From Alphaproteobacteria bacterium (GTDB taxonomy: Bacteria > Pseudomonadota > Alphaproteobacteria > Rs-D84), in the NCBI GenBank assembly GCA_009783145.1, contig WRHR01000004.1, positions 18,642 to 82,641 of the forward strand: a stretch of 64,000 nt of DNA, written 5' to 3'. The position numbers and the translations under genes are program-made. Below are positions 50,832 through 58,124 of the stretch, one piece after another. The number at the start of each line of letters is the position of its first letter. Positions within the stretch are counted from its first letter, which is position 1. The notes below the pieces were generated by a model, which worked only from the letters and a program-made list of their open reading frames with translations, had not been told where the DNA came from and searched no databases.

Positions 50832-50975
50832 AGAAAAAACCACCGAGGAAATCTTGGTGGTTGGAGGTTAAGAACTACGATTAGATAGTGCGGCGTATTC
50901 TTGATATTTCGCCACCCTCCAACCATAGGTTGGAGGTTTTTTTCGTCCCCTCGGACGCTAATCGGAGGTTCTTAC
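50832..50975 (-). ncRNA. Structured RNA candidate: leader/attenuator of the GT61 gene or separate small RNA
   Basis: On the minus strand a closing stem pairs TAAGAAC+CGATTAG (50958-50974, read in reverse complement) with their complements at 50869-50884. Inside are three hairpins: CGTCC/GGACG (50944-50957), CCTCCAACC/GGTTGGAGG (50916-50936), and GTG-GCG/CGC-CAC (50888-50915). After the closing stem comes AACCACC/GGTGGTT with a T-run (50832-50862), an intrinsic terminator 14 bases before the GT61 gene. A second GGTTGGAGG copy at 50860-50867 could pair alternatively with the CCTCCAACC arm. I recognise no RNA family. Confidence 0.6.
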
Positions 50976-51104
50976 ACCCCGGCGCGGCAATTCGCACACA
51001 CCGCTGGAATTATAAACATAAATAAATCGGCGCGCAAGCCAAGTTTTTTCACCAAGGTTGGGATTTTGCAATAAAACATGATTTATACAGTTATAAATAT
51101 ATAG

Positions 51105-51110
51105 TATAAT
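51105..51110 (+). promoter_or_regulatory. Candidate -10 for parA
   Basis: TATAAT in a very AT-rich stretch, 92 bases before the parA ATG and just upstream of parS. No strong -35. The stretch 50976-51104 otherwise shows nothing. Confidence 0.4.
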
Positions 51111-51124
51111 CTGGCAGTTATCTA

Positions 51125-51142
51125 TTATTTCACGTGAAATAA
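51125..51142. promoter_or_regulatory. parS centromere-like site
   Basis: TTATTTCACGTGAAATAA, a perfect 18-bp palindrome with the TTTCACGTGAAA core of chromosomal parS sites (consensus TGTTTCACGTGAAACA). It lies 60 bases before parA and is the expected binding site of ParB. Confidence 0.9.
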
Positions 51143-51201
51143 AATTTATGCATTGACTGAATCGTCTGATTCGGTTACTTTTTGCGCACGGAAGGATTGA
51201 A

Positions 51202-51987
51202 ATGGCAAAGATTATAGCTTTTGCAAATCAAAAAGGCGGCGTGGGAAAAACTACGACCGCGATCAATATCGGCGCATCGCTGGCCGCGATAAAACGCCGC
51301 GTTCTGCTGGTGGATTTGGATCCCCAGGGTAACGCCGGCACGGGTCTGGGCTTTGTGAGGGCAATGCACTCCCAATCTGTGCACGGAGTGATAATGGGCA
51401 CGTCCGATATTGCGGGGAATATACTTTCCACCGCTATCCCGAATATGCATATTCTGCCGTCCAATCCTCAGCTTTCCAGCGCCGAGGTCGAATTGCTGGA
51501 CATGGAAAACCGCGAGTATCGCCTGCGGGACGCAATTGCCCAAATTGCCGGCCATTATGACTATATTTTGCTGGATTGCCCCCCTGCCCTCGGATTTTTG
51601 ACTTTGAACGCGCTGACCACGGCGGATTCGCTGATAATACCGCTTCAATGCGAATTTTTCGCGCTTGAAGGAATTCAAAGCCTGATGAGCGCAACTGCAG
51701 AAATAAAAAGAAAATGGAATCCGGAACTGGACGTTCTGGGCATAGTATTGACTATGTACGACCGGCGTTATGGCCTCACCCGCGCGGTAGAATCGGATGT
51801 GCGCGGAACCTTTGGCGGCAAAGTTTTCCAAACGGTAATTCCGCGCAATGTGCGGGTATCCGAAGCGCCCAGCCATGGCAAACCGGCGCTGTTCTATGAT
51901 TTCAATTCGTCCGGCGCGCAGGCATATCTGCGCCTGGCTACGGAAATTGTGAATGCTTGCAATGACAAGGGGGAAACAAATGTCTAA
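51202..51987 (+). CDS. parA: Chromosome partitioning ATPase ParA
   Basis: 261 residues. Deviant Walker A QKGGVGKTTTAIN at the N-terminus, LLVDLDPQGNAGTGLG, LLDCPPALGFLTLNAL and the C-terminal TVIPRNVRVSEAPSHGKPA are the standard chromosomal ParA/Soj signatures. It works with ParB on parS to segregate origins. GGAAGGA precedes the ATG by 8 bases. parB starts 8 bases before the parA stop. Confidence 0.96.
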   Translation: MAKIIAFANQKGGVGKTTTAINIGASLAAIKRRVLLVDLDPQGNAGTGLGFVRAMHSQSVHGVIMGTSDIAGNILSTAIPNMHILPSNPQLSSAEVELLDMENREYRLRDAIAQIAGHYDYILLDCPPALGFLTLNALTTADSLIIPLQCEFFALEGIQSLMSATAEIKRKWNPELDVLGIVLTMYDRRYGLTRAVESDVRGTFGGKVFQTVIPRNVRVSEAPSHGKPALFYDFNSSGAQAYLRLATEIVNACNDKGETNV

Positions 51988-52852
51988 ATTTGGTTTGGGG
52001 CGGGGACTCGCGGATTTAAAGGCGGAAATGGGAGCGATGCCGGAAATTTCAGTGCTGGCGGGCGGCGAACGCGTTGCCGTGCGGCATATACCGGTGGCGG
52101 CTATTGCGCCGAATCCCGATCAGCCGCGAAAGACTTTTGCCGCAAACGAATTGGAAGAATTGGCCAATTCCATCCGCGAAAAAGGCGTGCTGCAGCCTAT
52201 ATTGGTACGGGCGGCCCAGGGCAAGGCAAATCAATATGAAATAATTGCGGGCGAACGCCGCTGGCGCGCCAGCAAGCTGGCGGGGATCGCGGAAATTCCG
52301 GCCTTGGTTAAGACATTGAATGATGAAAACGCGATGGAAATCGCGCTGATTGAAAATGTGCAGCGCGAGAATCTCAACGCGGTTGAAGAATCCGCGGCTT
52401 ATGAAAATCTGATGATAAGATGCGGGTATACTATAGAGGATGTGGCGAAACTTATCGGAAAATCGGTCAGCTATCTGCGCAACAGCCTGCGCCTGGCTGG
52501 GTTGCCGGAATCGGTAAAGAAGATGGTGGCTGACGGACGGCTTTCCGCGACGCATGCGCGAACGCTGGCGGTGGCGGAAAATCCCGAGGCCTTGGCGCGG
52601 AAAATCATAGCCTCTGGAATGTCGGTCAAGGATACCGATGAATTGGTAAAAAATTCAAAAAGAAGCAAAAAAAGCCGGTCTTTTTCACAAAAGCCGCAAA
52701 ATATCGCGGAATTCAGGGAAATTGAAAAGCAAATCAAGAAAAATACCGGCCTTTTTGCGAAAATACAGGTAAAAAGAAGCGGGGCGGGGCAGGTGGCGAT
52801 TCTTTTCGATAATCGCGCGCAAATGGAAAAAATAATAGAGAGATTAAAATGA
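51980..52852 (+). CDS. parB: Chromosome partitioning protein ParB
   Basis: 290 residues from ATG 51980 (MSKFGLGRGLADLKAEMG), with AAGGGGG 8 bases upstream. The CTPase/partner domain has IAPNPDQPRKTF, IREKGVLQPILVR and GERRWRASKLAG. The helix-turn-helix is YTIEDVAKLIGKSVSYLRNSLRLAGLPESVKKMV. A Lys-rich linker (KNSKRSKKSRSF, encoding an A/T-flanked GCCGG palindrome) precedes the C-terminal dimer domain. Together with parA and the adjacent parS this is a complete partition locus. Confidence 0.96.
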   Translation: MSKFGLGRGLADLKAEMGAMPEISVLAGGERVAVRHIPVAAIAPNPDQPRKTFAANELEELANSIREKGVLQPILVRAAQGKANQYEIIAGERRWRASKLAGIAEIPALVKTLNDENAMEIALIENVQRENLNAVEESAAYENLMIRCGYTIEDVAKLIGKSVSYLRNSLRLAGLPESVKKMVADGRLSATHARTLAVAENPEALARKIIASGMSVKDTDELVKNSKRSKKSRSFSQKPQNIAEFREIEKQIKKNTGLFAKIQVKRSGAGQVAILFDNRAQMEKIIERLK

Positions 52853-53787
52853 AGCTTAAAATAATTAACAAACATACTTGCGATGCGGGGATGAAAGTCG
52901 GAATAATCGGCGCAGGGGCTTGGGGAACGGCGTTGGCGATTGTTGCCGCGCGCGCCGGCAACAAGGCCGTTTTATGGAGTTCGGAAGAAAAAACCGCGCG
53001 TGAAATCAATAAAAAACATAAAAATGATTACCTTCCCGGGATTGTTATTTCGCACGAAATAACCGCAACAACCAATATTTCCGATATGCGCGGCATGGAC
53101 ATATGGCTGATCACCACGCCGACGGAATTTTTTAAAGACGTCATTAAAAAAAGCCGGTCTTTTTGGAAAAAACAGCCGATTATTATTTGCGCGAAAGGTA
53201 TCGAGCCCGGATCCGGAAAACTGTTGTCCGATGTGGTCGCGGATATCATACCGGGGGCTGACAAGTTTATCGGCGTTTTATCGGGGCCCCAATATGCGGG
53301 CGAAGTAGCCGACGGAGAACCCACCGGATCCACGATTGCCGGCGATGCAAAAGTCCGCGAGGCCTCGCGCTGCGCCTTGCGTGGCTTGTATCTGGAAGAC
53401 TCGAACGATATGACGGGCGTTCAGCTTTGCGGTATTGGGAAAAATGCGGTCGCTTTGCTATTGGGGTATTTGGACGGGCAGGGCGCTGGCGAGAACGAAC
53501 GGGCGTTGAAATTAACGCTTGCGTGGCAGGAAATTATGTCATTTTCCCGCCCCTTTAGGGTAAAGCCGGAAACTTTCGGGATGCTGTGCGGAATAGGGGA
53601 CCTGTTCCTGACCGCCAGCAGCAAAACCAGCCGGAATTATTCCGCGGGCTTTGCGATGGCCAAAAAGCGGCGGATAAGCGGCACGGTGGAAGGCATCGCG
53701 GCGTTGAAATGGATCATAAAAACCGCCCGGACGCATAAACTGGGGCTGCCGATTTTATCAGAATTTGCCGAAAATGTCGTGCTGTAG
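52849..53787 (+). CDS. gpsA: Glycerol-3-phosphate dehydrogenase [NAD(P)+]
   Basis: 312 residues from ATG 52849, which overlaps the parB stop (ATGA). ATG 52891 (MKVGIIGAGAWGTALA) is a good alternative because family members begin just before the GAGAWG motif. Catalytic and substrate signatures: LSGPQYAGEVADGEPT, LCGIGKNAVALLLGYLDG (catalytic Lys), and the late GIGDLFLTASSKTSRNYSAG and GTVEGI. It makes sn-glycerol-3-phosphate for phospholipids. A small A/T-flanked GCCGG palindrome encodes KKSRSFWKK, as in parB. Confidence 0.94.
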   Translation: MKLKIINKHTCDAGMKVGIIGAGAWGTALAIVAARAGNKAVLWSSEEKTAREINKKHKNDYLPGIVISHEITATTNISDMRGMDIWLITTPTEFFKDVIKKSRSFWKKQPIIICAKGIEPGSGKLLSDVVADIIPGADKFIGVLSGPQYAGEVADGEPTGSTIAGDAKVREASRCALRGLYLEDSNDMTGVQLCGIGKNAVALLLGYLDGQGAGENERALKLTLAWQEIMSFSRPFRVKPETFGMLCGIGDLFLTASSKTSRNYSAGFAMAKKRRISGTVEGIAALKWIIKTARTHKLGLPILSEFAENVVL

Positions 53788-53920
53788 ATTTTGGTTTTTT
53801 GAATAAGTTATAGTTATCGGCCCGCTTGTCAAATTTTTACTTTTATATGCGAGCGGTTTTTATTATAGTCTCTCCAACCGTCAATATTTATTCAAGGACG
53901 GGGGAGAGATTTTCGGAGAT

Positions 53921-55486
53921 ATGAGATATATACTTGGGATATTTTTGATACTGCTTTCCACCGGAAATCTGCTTGCCGGGCAGGTTGCGAATGTGCAGTT
54001 TATTCACAACTACATAATGCAAAGGCATGATATAACCGTGCCGATAAAGACTCCTTCGCAATCTGCATGGGCTGCGAATATGAAATACATGCTGTGCGCC
54101 GTGGATGCCGCGAACATGGTTCTTAACGGCAAACAAACCTCTGACTGGTGCAATAATGCCACTTATGCCACATTGCAGGCTGTGGACGATATTGTCGCGA
54201 TAAAAGGAATAAGCGAATTGGTAATATGCCAGACGCCGTGCGAGAATGATTTTTATCAGAATGGCAAGGTAATGCGTTGCGTGAACGGCTGCCAGCTTGA
54301 TTGGGAGAACTGCCCCAGGAACGAGACCGGACTTGGCACCTGCGGATGCAGTGCCAGCGATTTTCCGAATGGAAGCGGAAGCTGCGAAGGCACAGGTCCG
54401 TGCGAAAGACCTTGCGATCATGATGTTTACTATAACGGCAGGGTAATGCGCTGTGTGGACGGATGCTCGCTTGATTGGGAGAATTGCGCGCGAAATGAGG
54501 CTGGGCTTGAAACCTGCGGCTGTCCTGACGGAACTTTCCCCACTGGGGATGGGGACTGCGAATTTGCCGGAGAATGTCAGACGCTATGCGACCATGATAT
54601 TTATGATAATGGCAGAGTCATGCGCTGCGTGAGCGGATGCCTGCGCGGTTGGAGAAATTGCCCGCGCGATGAGACAGGATTTGGAACTTGCGGCTGTTCG
54701 GCCAGCACTTACCCCACCGGTAGCGGGAAGTGCGCGCTGGTTACACCATGTAAAAATGGTGAGGTGGCAGACAACATAGGAGAAGAGTGCACCTGCAGCA
54801 ACAACGCTTGGAAATGCGTGAACTGCCCGGCTTGCGGTAACCTTTGCGGGTGTCCTGATGGGCAAATTCCGAACGGCGAAGGGAACTGCGTTATAGGACT
54901 TGAACCTTGCATTCAAGGCGATGTTCAGTATCTGTTGCAAGCCGACAATACGACGATTCTTGCGAAAAACTGCCCGATGTCCGGGTTCAGGGATTTCTGC
55001 CCATTGATAGTCAGCAAGGTGCCGGATGTATGCGGTAATGACAAAGAGTATAGGAATAGACCGGGCTGGGGCGATGCGTATCTGGAAAATTGCTGCACTA
55101 CTGATGATTTTGTTTATCCGACATGTTTTTCTGCAGGTGGCTATTCTGCTTGTACTAATCCTCCCGACAGGCCGCCGAATGCTGTTTGCAAAGCGGACGC
55201 TTTTGGAGGAAATGAGACTTCGTTTATTAATATCATTCGCAAGACTCATAGAGGGCGAAGGATGGTTTATGTTAATAAAGAATCAAACGGACAGCTTACG
55301 ATAGTCCGCGGCCTGTGTCGCAGGATGTATGGGGATAAAGGTACGATGAATATGGATTCATGTCAGCAGGTGGCTACTAATGTCACCAACGATCCGCAAT
55401 ACCATAGTGAGCAATTTTGTCCCGGCGGTATGCAGTTAAATTCCTCAAGTTACAAATCCAGATATCTTTGCGATTTCCCGATATGA
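53921..55486 (+). CDS. Secreted cysteine-rich protein with 58-residue tandem repeats
   Basis: 521 residues. Signal peptide MRYILGIFLILLSTGNLLAG. After a region with three Cys, three near-identical units (residues 103-155, 161-213, 219-271) recur at an exact 58-residue period. Each has eight Cys in fixed positions, with the pattern C-x3-C, YxNGxVMRCVxGC, WxNC, TCGC, PxGxGxC. A fourth, worn unit spans 277-323. The C-terminal part (to 521) has about ten more Cys and looks like a separate domain. Many disulfides are expected, so it is periplasmic or extracellular. GGAG sits just before the ATG. No family recognised; the spacing is EGF-like only loosely. Confidence 0.8.
   Translation: MRYILGIFLILLSTGNLLAGQVANVQFIHNYIMQRHDITVPIKTPSQSAWAANMKYMLCAVDAANMVLNGKQTSDWCNNATYATLQAVDDIVAIKGISELVICQTPCENDFYQNGKVMRCVNGCQLDWENCPRNETGLGTCGCSASDFPNGSGSCEGTGPCERPCDHDVYYNGRVMRCVDGCSLDWENCARNEAGLETCGCPDGTFPTGDGDCEFAGECQTLCDHDIYDNGRVMRCVSGCLRGWRNCPRDETGFGTCGCSASTYPTGSGKCALVTPCKNGEVADNIGEECTCSNNAWKCVNCPACGNLCGCPDGQIPNGEGNCVIGLEPCIQGDVQYLLQADNTTILAKNCPMSGFRDFCPLIVSKVPDVCGNDKEYRNRPGWGDAYLENCCTTDDFVYPTCFSAGGYSACTNPPDRPPNAVCKADAFGGNETSFINIIRKTHRGRRMVYVNKESNGQLTIVRGLCRRMYGDKGTMNMDSCQQVATNVTNDPQYHSEQFCPGGMQLNSSSYKSRYLCDFPI
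54227..54889 (+). repeat. Coding repeat array (174-bp period) in the Cys-rich gene
   Basis: Three well-kept units begin at 54227, 54401 and 54575, with a degenerate fourth at 54749. The units keep all Cys codons but differ at many third positions, so the duplication is not recent. Confidence 0.85.
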
Positions 55487-55489
55487 TTT

Positions 55490-55587
55490 CGCTCGCTTCG
55501 CTCGCAGAGTAAGAGAGTAGAAGAATTATAGATACTCTTTTACTCTGCGAGCGAAGCGAGCGCTACTCTAGCTCGCGCAGCGAGCGT
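55490..55587. repeat. Family C words with GCGAGCGAAGCGAGC palindromes between the Cys-rich gene and rsmG
   Basis: CGCTCGCTTCGCTCGC (55490-55506), AGAGTAAG/AGAGTAGA words, CTCTTTTACTCTGCG arm, GCGAGCGAAGCGAGCGC, then GCTCGCGCAGCGAGC. It encodes the last residues of RsmG. Confidence 0.87.
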
Positions 55588-56231
55588 AATGGCGGGCGCG
55601 GGCCTGTGATTCTGTCCCCGGTTTTCTTGCGGATGTTTTTTATCGCAACAATGAATCCGTCGCCTGTTTTGGAAGGGGATAACTCGTAATTAAACTTATA
55701 TTTCCATCGGGCAGCGATAATCTCTTTGTTTATATTAGCGCCTTTGAGCAGATATGCCGACACCGAGACCTCTGCCCCCGATTCTTTATTCATGCGTTTC
55801 TTGTATATCCAGATATAGTCAAGGATTTTTATCAATGGCGCGAATGCGCGCGCGGTAAAAACAAGATTCTCGGTTTTGCGTTTTGTTGCTAGATAGTTTT
55901 CCACCCTGTCGTTTACAATCGTTAAATTCGGGAGGTTTAATTGCTTCTTTAACTCTTCCAAAAACCGTGCTTTTTTACCTATGGATTCTATGCAGACCAC
56001 GTTCCGGCCCAGTATTGCGAGAACGACCCCCGGAAAGCCCGCCCCGCTGCCCATGTCTATGACATTCGCATCTTCCGGGACATACCCCGCCAATTGCGTT
56101 GAATCGTCTATATGGCGTCCTTGTATATCATCCAACGTGCTGGGCGCGACCAAGTTCATCCGCGTTTGCCAATCCCGCAAAATTTGGGCGTACTTATCAA
56201 ATTTCTCTTGCACAGGCGTGTCGTATCTCAT
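55563..56231 (-). CDS. rsmG: 16S rRNA (guanine(527)-N(7))-methyltransferase RsmG
   Basis: 222 residues, MRYDTPVQEKFDKYAQILRDWQTRMNLV. The SAM-binding core NVIDMGSGAGFPGVVLAILGRNVVCIES and KKARFLEELKKQLNLPNLTIVNDRVE are typical GidB. The C-terminal tail (PRPPLRSLRELE) comes from the adjacent palindromes. It lies near parAB, as in many bacteria, but opposite in direction and without mnmG. A TATAAT (56238-56243) ends 6 bases before the ATG and there is no ribosome binding site, suggesting a leaderless mRNA. Confidence 0.94.
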   Translation of the reverse strand: MRYDTPVQEKFDKYAQILRDWQTRMNLVAPSTLDDIQGRHIDDSTQLAGYVPEDANVIDMGSGAGFPGVVLAILGRNVVCIESIGKKARFLEELKKQLNLPNLTIVNDRVENYLATKRKTENLVFTARAFAPLIKILDYIWIYKKRMNKESGAEVSVSAYLLKGANINKEIIAARWKYKFNYELSPSKTGDGFIVAIKNIRKKTGDRITGPRPPLRSLRELE

Positions 56232-56237
56232 AAAGTA

Positions 56238-56264
56238 ATTATACTATGAAAACCAAACAAAACA
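56238..56264 (-). promoter_or_regulatory. Candidate leaderless promoter of rsmG
   Basis: Minus-strand TTGTTT (56264-56259), 15 bases, TATAAT (56243-56238); the rsmG ATG begins at 56231. It overlaps the start of the divergent TPR gene. Confidence 0.5.
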
Positions 56265-57877
56265 ATAATTTTTCGGGATCTATCTTGGGCGCTATAATTA
56301 TCGCCGGCGTACTGGGCCTGTCGGTCGCCATTTGGGATTTTCTGCGCTTGCCCGCGATCCCCAGCCCCATCGATTATCCCGAGACCAAGTTCGGCAATTA
56401 CTTGGCTATAAAGCATGCCATTTGGGCCGACGATTTTGAATCGGTCATGAAGTTTTCCGAGCACTTAAAAGATTCCGATATTCAATCGGTAAAGATGGAT
56501 GTGGCCGTGGGACGATTCTTGGCGGGATACTTCGACGATTCTGCAAAGATTCTGGCGGGAGAAAAGCCCTTGCCCGCGCGCGCCGCGTATATCGCGTATT
56601 TATTGCAGCACGATGATTGGAAAGGAATTCATAAGATCGTCGCGAATGACAATTCCGGGTTAGTCGCGCCGCTGCGCATCTGGGCGTCGGTCGCGGTTGG
56701 GAAAGAATCCGAGGCTTTGAAGTTCATAGACTCGCTGAATAGTCCCGAGGATTGGAAGCTGTTCGCCAAAGGCATGGTTTATGCCGAGACGAAGCGCCCC
56801 GAAAAAGCAAAAGAATTTTTTGATAAAGTGCCGCTGGATTTCCTGAACCTGAACGATTATCTGTATCTGCTGGCGTTTTACGAAGAGCATGGATTTGTGG
56901 AGGATGCGGACAAGCTGTATACGGATTTTTCCGCGACTCCGGGCGGCTCGTTTGTGGATTCGCGCATCGGCAGTTTTGATGATTATCGCGGGGTGAAAAA
57001 TGCTCTCGGTTTCGGACTGCTTCAGAATATATCGCACACGCCGGCGCTGTCCTATTCAAGCGCTGCGCTGGTGCTGCTGCGTCTGGCCCAGGCGGCGAAT
57101 GAGAAAAGCGATGCGTTGAATTACTATCTGGGGATGTTTTTCTATAACTCCGATTCGCCCAAGTACAAAGAGTACTTTGAAAAGATTGGCATCGAGAGCC
57201 CCTTTTATCCCTTCATTTTGCTAAAAAAAGCCGAAAAGGCCGGTAATTTTGATAAAATGCGGGCCGGATTGAATGCTGTTTTAAAGAAAAACCCGGTATT
57301 TATGCCGGCTTTGAACAAACTGGTCGCGATAAATTTGCAAAAAGACCGGGGAAACGACGCTTTGCGAGTTATAAATAAGGCGCTGGGACAGCCGGAGCTT
57401 TCAGATAAAACGCAGGCTTATCTGTTGCGCCTGCGCGCTCGCTCGCACCTTCAGCAAGGCAATTTAAAGCGGGCGGAAGACGATATTTTAAAAGCGGGCG
57501 ATTTGACGCCGCAGAATCCGGATGTCTTGCTGGACACGGCAAAAATCTGGGCGGCGAAGAAAGAGAACTTGGACCAAGCGTATTTTTATGCCGCGTCGGT
57601 GATAAAAGGTTCCCCGTCGGATATAAACGGCTGGGATACTTTGGCGATGATTGTTTGGGAAAAAGAAGGCGCCGAGGAAGCTGCGGAAATATTGGAACGG
57701 GTAGGGCGCGTGGCTGTCGATAACTCGGCGCTGTTTCAGCATTTGGGCGACGTGCGGGCAAAGCTGGGCAACAGGCGCGGCGCGATCGACGCGTACGAGC
57801 GCGCGTTGCAGCTTTCCGACGACGGGCTGTCCTGTGGGGAAAAGTGTCTGAAGAAGAAAATAAAGCGCTTAAAATAA
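56246..57877 (+). CDS. Membrane-anchored TPR repeat protein
   Basis: 543 residues. A short basic N-terminus and one membrane segment (residues about 13-30, ILGAIIIAGVLGLSVAIW) are followed by a long helical-repeat region. Clear TPR units appear in the C-terminal half: LLRLRARSHLQQGNLKRAEDDILKAGDLTPQNPDVLLD and NSALFQHLGDVRAKLGNRRGAIDAYERALQLS. Probably a periplasmic protein-protein interaction scaffold; the partner is unknown. It starts 15 bases from the divergent rsmG start, with no ribosome binding site visible. tRNA-Val follows downstream. Confidence 0.85.
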   Translation: MKTKQNNNFSGSILGAIIIAGVLGLSVAIWDFLRLPAIPSPIDYPETKFGNYLAIKHAIWADDFESVMKFSEHLKDSDIQSVKMDVAVGRFLAGYFDDSAKILAGEKPLPARAAYIAYLLQHDDWKGIHKIVANDNSGLVAPLRIWASVAVGKESEALKFIDSLNSPEDWKLFAKGMVYAETKRPEKAKEFFDKVPLDFLNLNDYLYLLAFYEEHGFVEDADKLYTDFSATPGGSFVDSRIGSFDDYRGVKNALGFGLLQNISHTPALSYSSAALVLLRLAQAANEKSDALNYYLGMFFYNSDSPKYKEYFEKIGIESPFYPFILLKKAEKAGNFDKMRAGLNAVLKKNPVFMPALNKLVAINLQKDRGNDALRVINKALGQPELSDKTQAYLLRLRARSHLQQGNLKRAEDDILKAGDLTPQNPDVLLDTAKIWAAKKENLDQAYFYAASVIKGSPSDINGWDTLAMIVWEKEGAEEAAEILERVGRVAVDNSALFQHLGDVRAKLGNRRGAIDAYERALQLSDDGLSCGEKCLKKKIKRLK

Positions 57878-57919
57878 TTTGCAATTGCCGGCGGGTCTGT
57901 TATAATCCCTGCCGCACAC

Positions 57920-57996
57920 GGGTGATTAGCTCAGTTGGTTAGAGCGTTACGTTGACATCGTAAAGGTCGATGGTTCGAGTCCATTATCACCCACCA
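57920..57996 (+). tRNA. tRNA-Val (GAC anticodon)
   Basis: 77 nt. The acceptor is GGGTGAT/ATCACCC, discriminator A, CCA encoded. The D-arm is GCTCAGTTGGTTAGAGC, the anticodon stem TTACG/CGTAA with loop TTGACAT (GAC), and the T-arm contains GGTTCGAGTCC. With the UAC isoacceptor at 30.6 kb it covers the Val codons. Confidence 0.95.
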
Positions 57997-58124
57997 GATT
58001 AAAAAATGTCATACAGTATTTATTCTTTCTCCACCCGAATGATGCGCAGCTGCGCATAAATTTCCTATATTTTCATTTTACATTTATCGTTTAACGCTTT
58101 AAACTTTGAAAAAAGGTTCTTTTT

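Noticed and set aside
50832..50975. 6S RNA, SRP RNA or tmRNA in this gap
   Set aside because: The conserved blocks of those RNAs (for example the SRP GGAAG tetraloop region) are not present.
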